A stretch of 64,000 nt of DNA, taken from NCBI RefSeq assembly GCF_000015565.1, contig NC_008786.1, positions 310,001 to 374,000 on the forward strand, written 5' to 3'. A program made the translations under genes and the position numbers. Origin of the DNA: Verminephrobacter eiseniae EF01-2. GTDB taxonomy: Bacteria; Pseudomonadota; Gammaproteobacteria; Burkholderiales; Burkholderiaceae_C. Within the stretch, counting starts at the first letter, position 1; each line of letters opens with the position of its first letter. Below, in pieces: positions 51,268 to 59,286 of the stretch. The notes under the pieces are model-generated. The model was not told the origin of the DNA, made no database searches, and was given only the letters and a program-made list of their open reading frames with translations.

Positions 51268-52416
51268 TCAGTCGAAGGGCAGCCAGACGCGCTTGCCGTT
51301 GCGGACGATCGCCAGCCCGATCCTGAAGGTCGATCCACCCTTCGCATCGAACTTGACCATGGTGTTGGCCGGGCCCTGGACCAGCGGCACGTCGCTCATC
51401 TTGATCAGCTCGGCGCGCACCTGCTCTCCGTCGAGTTTCGCGGCGCGGCGCGCGGCCTCGATGAGCAGGTGCATCGAGTCGTAGCCGAGCGCAGTAAAGA
51501 CATCGGGCTCTTTCTTGTAGCGCTCGCGGAACATCCTGGTGAACTTCTGGCCGAATTCATTCGGCGTGGACGGCTCGAACATGGACGAGACGGCGAAGCC
51601 CTCCGACGCATGGCCCGTGAGCTGGATCAGTTTGTCGCTCATCATCGAGCCCGATCCGACGAGTTGCGTCTTGAGGCCGACTTCGGATGCCTGGCGGATC
51701 ACCTGCACCCCGGCATCCATCAGTCCCGCCAGATAGATCGCCTCGGGCTGCCTGGCGCGCACCTTGGTCAGCACCGAATAGAAGTCGCGCTCGTCGGTGT
51801 TGTAGATTTCCTCCGCCACGACCTGCCCGCCGAACCGCGGGATGTCCTTGCGCATCTGCTCGGCCAGGGACATGCCGTAGGGTGAGTTTTCATAGATCAC
51901 GGCGACCTTTTTCGCCTTGAGCTTTTGCACGATGTCGCGCGCCGACTGCTCGCCCTGTTCGATGCTGCCAGGGAAAGCGCGGAAGAACCACGGGTCGCCC
52001 GGCGTGTTGGCGTCCGTGGCGGACACGGAAGTGGAGCCGCCGGAGACCACGGGAACCTTGAACTCCCTGGCGACCTTGGTCGCGGCAATCGCCGCCGCGC
52101 TGATATAGGAGCCGCTGATGCCAATGACCTTGTTCGACTCCACCAGCCTGCGCGCGCCGGTCACGGCCTTGGTGGTGAGCCCTTCGTCGTCTTCCTCGAA
52201 CAGTTGCACCTTCTTGCCCTTGACTCCGCCCTGCGCATTCGCTTCCTCGGCCGCGAGCCGCATGCCTTCAACGATGGATGTGCCGGAAAGCGCAGCCGGA
52301 CCCGTCAGCGGAAGCAGCACGCCAAACCGCACCGTGTCCTGGGCCAGCGCGGACGACGGCATCCATGCCGCTGCGGACAAGGCCAGCAGGGCCTTGGGGA
52401 TGAACGAAGTTTTCAT
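51268..52416 (-). CDS. LIV-type ABC transporter substrate-binding protein (IclR-linked operon)
   Basis: 382-residue periplasmic receptor. The signal peptide runs to ALAQ (about residue 25), then DTVRFGVLLPLTGPAALSG. ISGSYISAAAIAATKVA and VISGGSTSVSATDANTP (ligand Ser/Thr loops) are family features; YENSPYGMSLAEQM marks the second lobe. First gene of the minus-strand operon, divergent from iclR, with the palindrome at 52488-52510 about 70 nt upstream of its ATG. Ligand probably an amino acid or amide. Confidence 0.93.
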   Translation of the reverse strand: MKTSFIPKALLALSAAAWMPSSALAQDTVRFGVLLPLTGPAALSGTSIVEGMRLAAEEANAQGGVKGKKVQLFEEDDEGLTTKAVTGARRLVESNKVIGISGSYISAAAIAATKVAREFKVPVVSGGSTSVSATDANTPGDPWFFRAFPGSIEQGEQSARDIVQKLKAKKVAVIYENSPYGMSLAEQMRKDIPRFGGQVVAEEIYNTDERDFYSVLTKVRARQPEAIYLAGLMDAGVQVIRQASEVGLKTQLVGSGSMMSDKLIQLTGHASEGFAVSSMFEPSTPNEFGQKFTRMFRERYKKEPDVFTALGYDSMHLLIEAARRAAKLDGEQVRAELIKMSDVPLVQGPANTMVKFDAKGGSTFRIGLAIVRNGKRVWLPFD

Positions 52417-52487
52417 GCCATCGACTCCTTGGGTTGATGAAGCGGCGCAAGCACAAAGGCACTTGCTTCGTGTCTACCTCAGGTCAT

Positions 52488-52510
52488 AATGTATTGATTA
52501 GCAATACATT
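52488..52510. promoter_or_regulatory. Palindromic operator candidate between the transporter operon and iclR
   Basis: AATGTATTG (52488-52496) and CAATACATT (52502-52510) form a perfect 9-bp inverted repeat with a 5-bp spacer in the only AT-rich stretch of the region. Its place between divergent genes fits an IclR-family binding site that would control both promoters. Confidence 0.65.
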
Positions 52511-52612
52511 ACTATCAATTGGTAATCTTAAATGTCTTTTTTCCATTGGTCAAGCATCAAAAATCAGAGGCATGGCGTAGCATCGGACAGGCGGGCACAG
52601 GCGCCGCGACAC

Positions 52613-53395
52613 ATGAAGGAGCAGTTTTTGGGTTCGGATAACTTGTTCGTGCAATCGCTTGCCAAAGGCATTGGATTGCTGGAAGCCCTGGGAGCGCGCC
52701 CCGGTGCCCTGAGCCTGACCGACTTGGCCGACCTGACGGGAATGGATCGCAGCACGACGCAGCGCATGACGCATACGCTGGTGCAGTTGGGCTATATCGA
52801 GAAGGGCGCCAACGGCCGCGGCTTCGTGCCGGGCCGCAAGATCCTCGATCGCACCTTCGACTACCTCAGCCACAACCTGCTGATCGAACGGGCGAGCCCG
52901 ATCCTGACAGACCTGCAGCGCGAGGCCGGCGAGCGCGTGGACCTGAGCCTGTTCGACGACCTGTCCATCATTTACGCTTGGCGGCGCCAGACGAAGCGGC
53001 AGACCTTCTTTGCCACGCTGGTGGGACGCCGGATCCCGTGCTATTGCTCGTCAGGGGGAAGGGCGATCATGTCGCACCTGCCGCAGCAGCGCGTCGACGA
53101 CATCCTTGCGCGTTCGACGCTGCGACCGATCACGCCCAAGACCGAAACCGATGTGGCGGTCATCAAGCGCCGTATCGCACAGGCGCGGGAGTCGAATTAC
53201 GCGCTGGCCCTGGAGGAAACACTGCTGGGCGAAATCGCGGTGGGCTGCGCGATCCTCGACCATGACCGGCAGCCGATGGCCGCGCTGCACATCGCCGGAT
53301 CGCTGTCAGAGTGGACTGTGGAGGCCTTCGTCCAGCGCTTCACGCCGTTGGCCATCGAAGCGGCGCGTGCGCTCGGAGGCGGCATACCGCGTTAA
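52613..53395 (+). CDS. IclR-family transcriptional regulator
   Basis: Regulator of about 260 residues with an N-terminal winged HTH (VQSLAKGIGLLEALGARPGALSLTDLADLTGMDRSTTQR) and a GAF-like effector domain with CYCSSGGRAIMSHLP near the middle and a late Cys in VGCAILDHDRQP. Start chosen at the ATG at 52613 (MKEQFLGSDN); an ATG at 52532 is also in frame, but it would lie only 22 nt from the palindrome. Divergent from the transporter operon, which it probably represses until the imported compound or a product binds. Confidence 0.9.
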   Translation: MKEQFLGSDNLFVQSLAKGIGLLEALGARPGALSLTDLADLTGMDRSTTQRMTHTLVQLGYIEKGANGRGFVPGRKILDRTFDYLSHNLLIERASPILTDLQREAGERVDLSLFDDLSIIYAWRRQTKRQTFFATLVGRRIPCYCSSGGRAIMSHLPQQRVDDILARSTLRPITPKTETDVAVIKRRIAQARESNYALALEETLLGEIAVGCAILDHDRQPMAALHIAGSLSEWTVEAFVQRFTPLAIEAARALGGGIPR

Positions 53396-53717
53396 GGCCG
53401 GCGCCAACACCGCCAGCACCTGGCTACAGGCATGGTCTGACGTTGCTGCGTTGCGGCTTGTCTCCAACCCTTGCTGCGTTGCAGCGACCGCGCGCTGCAT
53501 GGCCGGCACGGTCCATCGCCTTTGACGGTCAATGGTTATACTTGCCCGGCAGTCTTGCTCCCCGCCGCCCGCCGCTCTTGCCCACCCTTGCCGCCCCCTT
53601 GCCGCCTTCATACTGCCGGCACCGGGGTCCGGCCTGCCAGGGACCCCTGCCATTCAACGCTGAACCCGCTGCGGCCCGTCCCTTGGCGGGTTGTTCGTCG
53701 CCTCCGGTTCCCGATTC
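53396..53717. other. Intergenic gap between iclR and the Nudix gene
   Basis: 322 nt. A direct repeat TTGCTGCGTTGC occurs at about 53442 and 53471. A TATACT sequence near 53537 in an extended context could be the -10 box for the Nudix gene. No coding sequence recognised. Confidence 0.4.
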
Positions 53718-54449
53718 ATGAACCCCTCTCCTGCCCGTGGCGCCACTCCTGCCGCCTCGCCGGTGATCGCGCCGCTGTCGAGCCTGGCCGGTTTCGACCC
53801 CCGCCTGGTGCCGGTGCGCTGCGTGGATGCGCATCTGCCGGTGGTGCCGCCAGAGGCGCAGACGCCCCAGGCGCTGCGTGCGCGTTTTGCCAATCCGCCG
53901 CCGTGGGAACCCGAAGTGGTGCTGGAGCGGAAATTCATCGAACGCGCGCCGGCACGGGCCTCGGTGCTGCTGGCCATCGTGCTGCGCGAGCAGCCCATGG
54001 TGCTGCTGACCGAGCGCACGGCGCATCTGTCCACGCATTCGGGGCAGGTGGCTTTTCCCGGCGGCCGGGCCGACCCGCAAGATGCGTCTGCCACCGACAC
54101 GGCTTTGCGCGAGGCGCAGGAAGAAGTCGGGCTCGAGCCCGGGTTCGTCGAGGTGCTGGGCACCCTGTCCACCTATCTGACCGGGTCGGCCTTCATCATC
54201 ACCCCGGTGGTGGGGCTGGTGCAGCCGGGCTGTGTGCTCCGGCCCAATCCCTGCGAAGTGGCACAACTGTTCGAGGTGCCGCTGGCCTTTTTGCTCGACC
54301 CGGCCAACCACCGGCGCCATGTGTTCGATCGTGATGGCGTGCGCCGGGAATGGTTTTCCATGCCCTATCAGGACGGCGACAAAAACCACTACATCTGGGG
54401 AGCCACCGCCGGCATGTTGCGCAATTTCTATCGCTTCATGCGGGCATGA
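53718..54449 (+). CDS. Nudix hydrolase, CoA pyrophosphatase (NudL)-like
   Basis: About 243 residues from the ATG at 53718 (MNPSPARGAT). The Nudix box GGRADPQDASATDTALREAQ followed by EEVGL fits Gx5Ex7REUxEExGU, with Asp for the first Glu as is usual in the CoA pyrophosphatase group. HSGQVAFPGG just before it is the NudL/UPF0035 signature. Splits CoA and related pyrophosphates to 4'-phosphopantetheine and adenosine phosphates. Followed 54 nt later by the CobD/CbiB-like gene. Confidence 0.9.
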   Translation: MNPSPARGATPAASPVIAPLSSLAGFDPRLVPVRCVDAHLPVVPPEAQTPQALRARFANPPPWEPEVVLERKFIERAPARASVLLAIVLREQPMVLLTERTAHLSTHSGQVAFPGGRADPQDASATDTALREAQEEVGLEPGFVEVLGTLSTYLTGSAFIITPVVGLVQPGCVLRPNPCEVAQLFEVPLAFLLDPANHRRHVFDRDGVRREWFSMPYQDGDKNHYIWGATAGMLRNFYRFMRA

Positions 54450-54503
54450 CGCTGCTGGCGTGCGCGCCAGGGCATGGACCATCCATCGGTATCATTGCCC
54501 CCC

Positions 54504-55490
54504 ATGAGTTTCTTTGCCATCTTGTTTGCGCTGCTGATCGAGCAGGCCCGTCCGCTGGCGCGCAGCAATCCGATTCACGCCGGTCTGCGCGCCTGGGCCT
54601 TGTCGGTGAGCCGCAACTTCGATACCGGCAAACCGCAGCATGGTTGGCTGGCATGGTGCCTGGCCGTGCTGGTGCCGGCCTGCGCGACGCTGGCCATGCA
54701 TTGGCTTTTGCTGTGGGGGCCGGGCTGGCCGTTTGCGATGCTGTGGAGCGTGGCGGTGCTGTACGTCACGCTCGGGTTTCGGCAGTTCAGTCACCATTTC
54801 ACGGGCATTCGCGATGCGCTCGAAGGGGGCGACGAGGACGATGCCCGCGCGCGCCTGGCGCACTGGCAGCAGGTCGATGTGGGCCTGCTGCCCAGGCGCG
54901 AGATCGTGCGCCATGTGATCGAGTACTCGGTGCTGGCGGCGCACCGGCATGTGTTTGGCGTGCTCGCCTGGTTCTCGGTGCTGGCGGCGCTCGGCCTGGG
55001 GCCGACGGGCGCGGTGCTGTACCGGCTGTCGGAGTTCGTCGCGCGCCACTGGCATCCCCGGCCGCGCATGGGGCCGGCTCTGGCCAGTGCGTCGCTGCAA
55101 CAGGCTTCGGCCCGGGCCTGGACGGTGATCGACTGGCTGCCGGCCCGCCTCACGGCGCTGAGCTTTGCCGTGGTGGGCAGTTTCGAGGAGGCCATCGAGG
55201 GCTGGCGCTTTCACGCGCAGCGCTTTCCGAACGACAACGACGGCGTGGTGCTGGCGGCCACCGCCGGGGCCATCGATGTGCGTCTTGGTGGTGAGGCATT
55301 GAAGGCGCACGCCGGGATGCGCACTTCGCAGGGGCTGGAGATCGATTCCGACATGGATGACAGCGATGCCACCCCGGGCCGCGAGCCCGAAGTGGGCCAC
55401 CTGCGCAGCGTGGTCGGCCTGGTATGGCGCTCGGTGGTGGTCTGGATGCTGTTGCTGGCCTTGCTCACGCTGGCGCGCCTGCTCGGCTGA
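54504..55490 (+). CDS. CobD/CbiB family membrane protein
   Basis: A 328-residue protein with about five hydrophobic segments and EARPL-like start FFAILFALLIEQARPL. ARAWTVIDWLPARLTALSFAVVGSFEEAI matches CobD/CbiB, the enzyme that attaches the aminopropanol arm of cobalamin. Betaproteobacteria carry such a stand-alone paralogue away from cob operons, and no other cobalamin genes are near, so a cobalamin role is unproven. Converges with rsgA at 19 nt. Confidence 0.82.
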   Translation: MSFFAILFALLIEQARPLARSNPIHAGLRAWALSVSRNFDTGKPQHGWLAWCLAVLVPACATLAMHWLLLWGPGWPFAMLWSVAVLYVTLGFRQFSHHFTGIRDALEGGDEDDARARLAHWQQVDVGLLPRREIVRHVIEYSVLAAHRHVFGVLAWFSVLAALGLGPTGAVLYRLSEFVARHWHPRPRMGPALASASLQQASARAWTVIDWLPARLTALSFAVVGSFEEAIEGWRFHAQRFPNDNDGVVLAATAGAIDVRLGGEALKAHAGMRTSQGLEIDSDMDDSDATPGREPEVGHLRSVVGLVWRSVVVWMLLLALLTLARLLG

Positions 55491-55509
55491 GCCGGCGCGG
55501 GCCGGCTCG

Positions 55510-56454
55510 TCAATAGCGCGTGTGGCTCAGTTCGGCGAACAAGTCGCTGTAAATCTTGTGGCGTATGGCGCTGGCACCATCTGCGCCAGCGCCTTTCTTG
55601 ACGGCCTCCAGGACGCCGCAGCCCGGTTCGTGCAAATGCGTGCAGTTGTAGAACTTGCAATGGCCGGCATGTGCGGCGATGTCGGGCATGCAGGCGGCCA
55701 GTTGCATCGGAGCAATGTGCTGCAGGCCGAACTCCTGGAAACCCGGCGAGTCGATCAGCGCGCTGGTGCGCGCCTGATCGATCCAGTACCAGTGGGTGCT
55801 GGTGGTGGTGTGCCGGCCGGAGTTCAGCGCCTGGGATAGCGCGCCGGTCAGCACGGCGGCGCCCGGCACCAGCAGATTGATCAGCGTGCTCTTGCCCGAG
55901 CCCGAGGGGCCCAGTACCAGCGTGGTCTTGGCGGTCAGTTGCTGCATCAGCGCGGCCCGATCCACAGCGCTGGACAGGGCCAGCGACAAAGGCAGCACGC
56001 CATAGTGCTGGCCGGCGCCCATGCGGCGATAAGGCAGCAGGCGCTCCCAGGCCCGCGCGAAGGATTCGGCCAGGTCGCTCTTGTTCAGCGCAATCAGCGG
56101 CCTGATGCCCGCCGCCTCGGCAGCGATCAGCGCGCGCGCCAGTTGGCTTTCGGAAAACACCGGCTCGGCGGCAATCAGGATCAGCACCTGATCGAGGTTG
56201 GCCGCGAACGATTTGGTGCGGATCGTGTCCTGGCGGTAAAAGAGGTTGCGCCGCTGCAGCACCTTCTCGATGCTGCCCGCTGCGCCCTGACCGGGCGGTG
56301 CTGCCTGCCACAGCACATGGTCGCCGACCACGGCCTGGCTCTTCTTGCCACGGGGGTGGCAGATGCGGCGCTCGCCGTCGGGCGTTTCCACCATGCAGTG
56401 GCGCCCATGGCTGGCGACCACGGTGCCCTCGATCAGGGCGCTGCGTTCAGCCAT
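55510..56454 (-). CDS. rsgA: Ribosome small-subunit-dependent GTPase RsgA
   Basis: 314-residue circularly permuted GTPase that checks late 30S maturation. After the N-terminal OB domain the G motifs run G4 (NKSD, 124-127), then G1 (GPSGSGKST, 182-190), then G3 (DSPG, 235-238). The C-terminal zinc site is CKFYNCTHLHEPGC. Standard length. Followed on the same strand by nothing; upstream lies phhB, 40 nt away. Confidence 0.96.
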   Translation of the reverse strand: MAERSALIEGTVVASHGRHCMVETPDGERRICHPRGKKSQAVVGDHVLWQAAPPGQGAAGSIEKVLQRRNLFYRQDTIRTKSFAANLDQVLILIAAEPVFSESQLARALIAAEAAGIRPLIALNKSDLAESFARAWERLLPYRRMGAGQHYGVLPLSLALSSAVDRAALMQQLTAKTTLVLGPSGSGKSTLINLLVPGAAVLTGALSQALNSGRHTTTSTHWYWIDQARTSALIDSPGFQEFGLQHIAPMQLAACMPDIAAHAGHCKFYNCTHLHEPGCGVLEAVKKGAGADGASAIRHKIYSDLFAELSHTRY

Positions 56455-56494
56455 GGTGTCTGCGCTTGGGCCATGCGGTCATGCGGTCATGCGC

Positions 56495-56830
56495 TCAGGC
56501 CAGCAGCGCATCGAACCGAGCGGCGCAATCGAAGTCGGTGGCCGAGATGCCGCGCACATCGTGCGTGTTCAGCCGCACCACGCAGCGGTCGTAGTGCACC
56601 GACAGATCGGGGTGGTGGTCCTGGGCATGGACGATGAAGGCCAGCGCGTTCACGAACGCGATGGTTTCGTAGTAGCTGGCGAAGTGGTAGGTCTTCTGCA
56701 GCGCCACGTCGGCGCCATCGCCGCTCAGGCGCCAGCCCTGGAGTTGGGCCAGCCGGGCGACGACCTCGGTCGCAGTCAGCGCGCGGCGGGCCGGCGCAGC
56801 TTCATCTTGGGTCTTCGGCATGGCGCTCAT
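56495..56830 (-). CDS. phhB: Pterin-4a-carbinolamine dehydratase
   Basis: 111-residue PCD/DCoH enzyme that recycles the pterin cofactor of aromatic amino acid hydroxylases. The active-site HAQDHHPDL and the preceding FASYYETIAFVNALAFI are diagnostic. Its ATG shares a base with the stop of the M48 peptidase gene upstream (TGATG), so the two are coupled. No phenylalanine hydroxylase gene is in the window. Confidence 0.94.
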   Translation of the reverse strand: MSAMPKTQDEAAPARRALTATEVVARLAQLQGWRLSGDGADVALQKTYHFASYYETIAFVNALAFIVHAQDHHPDLSVHYDRCVVRLNTHDVRGISATDFDCAARFDALLA

Positions 56831-58134
56831 CAGCCGTTGCCGGCAGGTATGCGCGCCAGCCTCTCGGCAGCGGGTGGATGCGAATAGTGGAACCGCACAT
56901 ACACCGGATCGGGCGTGAGCGTGGCGGCGCTGCCCTCGTACAGCTTGAGCAGCGCCGATGACAGATCAGCGCCGCTGGCCTGGGCCACGGCGTAGGCATC
57001 GGCCTGGAATTCATGGCGGCGCGACAGTTGCGCGAGCAGCGGCGCCATAAAGAAAGTGAACACCGGCACCACCAGCAGGAACAGCAGCAAAGCCAGCGCA
57101 TCATTGGGCGCGGCGGCCAGCGCAGGGTCCAACGCGATGCCCGGGCGCACGCCCAGCCCGATGTAGAACCACATTTGGCCCGAGAGCCAGCCCAGCAAGG
57201 CAAAGCCCGCCAGGCTCAGCGCCGACATGAGTGCGATGCGCCAGGTGATGTGGCGGTGCTTGAAATGCCCCAATTCATGGGCCAGCACCGCCTGCACCTC
57301 GCCCGGTGTCAACTGCTGCAGCAGCGTGTCGTGGAACACCACGCGCCTGGCGGCGCCGAATCCGGTGAAGTAGGCATTGGCATGGGCGCTGCGGCGGCTG
57401 CCATCCATCACGAACAGGCCCTTGGCCGAAAAGCCGCAGCGCTGCATCAATGCGCTCACGCCAGCCTGGAGCGCCGGGTCTTGCAGCGGCCGGAACTCGT
57501 TGAACAACGGGGCGATGAAGGTCGGATAGACCAGCATCAGCAGCAGTTGCAAGCCCATCCACAAGCCCCAGGCCCAGAGCCACCACAGCGGGCCTGCGGC
57601 AGCCATCAGCCACAGGATCAGCGCCGCGATCGGCAGACCGATGAGCACCCCCAGCAGCAGCCCCTTGAGCGCATCGACCAGCCACAGGCGCAGCGTCATC
57701 CGGTTGAAGCCAAAGCGCTGCTCGAGCGCAAAGATCCGGTACAGCGACAGGGGCAGGTCGATCAGGCCGCCGATGGCGGCGAAGGCCAGCAGCAAGGCCA
57801 GTTGCTGCAGCAGCCCCGCGCCGGAGACGGCCAGCAGCGCCTGGTTCAGCGCATCCAGGCCGCCCAGCAGGGTCCAGCCCAGCACGGCGACGGCGCCCAG
57901 GGCCATCTCCAGCACCCCCAGCCGCGCCTTGGCGATGGTGTAGTCCGCCGCCTTCTGGTGCGTGGCCAATGCGATGCGCCCGGCAAACCGTGCCGGCACC
58001 TCGGCGCGGTGGCGCGCCACATACCGTATCTGGCGCGTGACGAGCCAGAATTTGAGCGCCAGACCCAGCACCAACGCAACGGCAAAGGCCAGTGTGAGCC
58101 CTATGGCGGGGGAAAGGTCTTCGAGGGCGAACAT
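56830..58134 (-). CDS. M48 family (Ste24/HtpX-like) membrane metallopeptidase
   Basis: 434-residue integral membrane zinc protease. The N-terminal Peptidase_M48_N-like region has several helices (about residues 5-30, 75-125, 155-205). The zinc site HELGH (286-290) follows FFHDT-like VVFHDTLLQQLTPGEVQAVLA, and the third ligand lies in EFQADAYA. DGSRRSAHANAYFTGFG is the substrate-groove motif of CaaX-type proteases. Likely role is turnover of damaged membrane proteins. The MITE-like element lies 33 bp before its start. Confidence 0.94.
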   Translation of the reverse strand: MFALEDLSPAIGLTLAFAVALVLGLALKFWLVTRQIRYVARHRAEVPARFAGRIALATHQKAADYTIAKARLGVLEMALGAVAVLGWTLLGGLDALNQALLAVSGAGLLQQLALLLAFAAIGGLIDLPLSLYRIFALEQRFGFNRMTLRLWLVDALKGLLLGVLIGLPIAALILWLMAAAGPLWWLWAWGLWMGLQLLLMLVYPTFIAPLFNEFRPLQDPALQAGVSALMQRCGFSAKGLFVMDGSRRSAHANAYFTGFGAARRVVFHDTLLQQLTPGEVQAVLAHELGHFKHRHITWRIALMSALSLAGFALLGWLSGQMWFYIGLGVRPGIALDPALAAAPNDALALLLFLLVVPVFTFFMAPLLAQLSRRHEFQADAYAVAQASGADLSSALLKLYEGSAATLTPDPVYVRFHYSHPPAAERLARIPAGNG

Positions 58135-58166
58135 GTGGGGCGAGTGTAGCCTGCCTGTTTCACTGG

Positions 58167-58324
58167 TGTCGCGTCACCGATCAGATGTCGTAGGCTGCGC
58201 GCAGCCATCGGAGCGCAGCGCAAGGCGCATCGCGCAGCCAATACCAAGCGTATTGGCAAGCGATGCAACGCCGCGATGCGCTTCGATGGCCAGCGCAGAC
58301 CGACAGATGATCGGTGACGCGACA
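58167..58324. repeat. 158-bp palindromic MITE-like element between the M48 peptidase and orn genes
   Basis: Perfect 17-bp terminal inverted repeats (TGTCGCGTCACCGATCA) continue imperfectly for about 45 bp per arm; the centre CCAATAC/GTATTGG closes the hairpin. Flanks are CTGG and CCAG, which extend the inverted repeat instead of forming a direct duplication. About 95% identical by eye to the copy at 46645. Confidence 0.9.
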
Positions 58325-58424
58325 CCAGGGGTGCGCTGGGGGCAGGTCTGCGCCGACCAGCGCCAACGCGCGCCCCCCGGCCAACGCATCAAACCAAGCC
58401 AAGCCATCGGCGACAATGCGCGCC

Positions 58425-59003
58425 ATGCCAGAAACCACCCCCCCCAGCCCGTGCACGCTTGCAAAATCCGACCAGAACCTGGTCTGGCTCGATTGCGAAA
58501 TGACCGGCCTCACGCCCGATACCGACCGTTTGCTGGAGATTGCCGTTGTCGTGACCGGCCCGAATCTGGAGCCGCGCATCGCAGGGCCGGTGCTCGTCAT
58601 CCACCAGTCGCAGGAGTGGCTCGACAAGATGGACGCCTGGAACAAGGGCACCCATGGCCGCAGCGGGTTGATCGACAAGGTCAAGGCATCGGGCATCACG
58701 GAGGCGCAGGCCGAGCAGCAGATCATTGCCTTCCTGAGCCAGTATGTGCCCAAGGGCCAGGTGCCGATGTGCGGCAACAGCATCGGGCAAGACAGACGCT
58801 TTCTGGCGCGCTACATGCCCGAGCTCGAGCGCTTCTTTCATTACCGCAACGTGGACGTGAGCACCCTCAAGGAACTGGCCAAGCGCTGGAAACCGCAGGT
58901 CTGCGCCGGCTTCAAAAAAGCACAAAAGCACACCGCCCTGGCCGATGTGAACGAGTCGATCGACGAACTGGCGCATTACCGCAAGCATCTGCTGGCGGTT
59001 TGA
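58425..59003 (+). CDS. orn: Oligoribonuclease
   Basis: 192-residue DEDDh 3'-5' exonuclease that removes 2-5 nt RNAs and pGpG. The active-site residues are in [19 protein letters not shown] and [14 protein letters not shown] (His and Asp). Start chosen at the ATG at 58425 (MPETTPPS); the frame is open upstream into the MITE-like element, but that is unlikely to be translated. Divergent from the M48 peptidase gene, the usual Comamonadaceae arrangement. Confidence 0.96.
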   Translation: MPETTPPSPCTLAKSDQNLVWLDCEMTGLTPDTDRLLEIAVVVTGPNLEPRIAGPVLVIHQSQEWLDKMDAWNKGTHGRSGLIDKVKASGITEAQAEQQIIAFLSQYVPKGQVPMCGNSIGQDRRFLARYMPELERFFHYRNVDVSTLKELAKRWKPQVCAGFKKAQKHTALADVNESIDELAHYRKHLLAV

Positions 59004-59231
59004 TGCGCCGTGCGGGGGATGAAATAGGGCTTGCGGGGAAACCCTGATTCATGCGATAGTTGCGGGCTGCACAGGGCACAGCGCCCCGCGCAGATGCACA
59101 TCTGCCCTCACACATTGGGCTGGTAGGGGACTGGCAGGCGGCCAGCGGACTGCCGACGGGCTACCCGACTGTTGCAACAGTGCCGGGCTGGCCCAATGCC
59201 CACCCACCCGCATACGCCCCGAGCGCAGGCA

Positions 59232-59275
59232 GGTTTCGTTTGATGGTTGGTGTTTTCTTAACCATTGACGAAACC
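59232..59275 (+). promoter_or_regulatory. Stem-loop in the 5' region of the DEAD-box helicase gene
   Basis: GGTTTCGT (59232-59239) pairs with ACGAAACC (59268-59275) and ATGGTT (59243-59248) with AACCAT (59260-59265), leaving an 11-nt T-rich loop. It ends 11 nt before the first ATG. It could be a cold- or helicase-responsive leader structure. The remaining 59004-59231 holds a perfect 14-bp palindrome ACTGTTGCAACAGT (59168-59181) and no gene. Confidence 0.5.
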
Positions 59276-59286
59276 CTCGCAGGCCC

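Noticed and set aside
53522..53542. TTGACG and TATACT as a sigma-70 promoter for the Nudix gene
   Set aside because: The spacing between the two boxes is only about 9 nt, far below the required 16-18.
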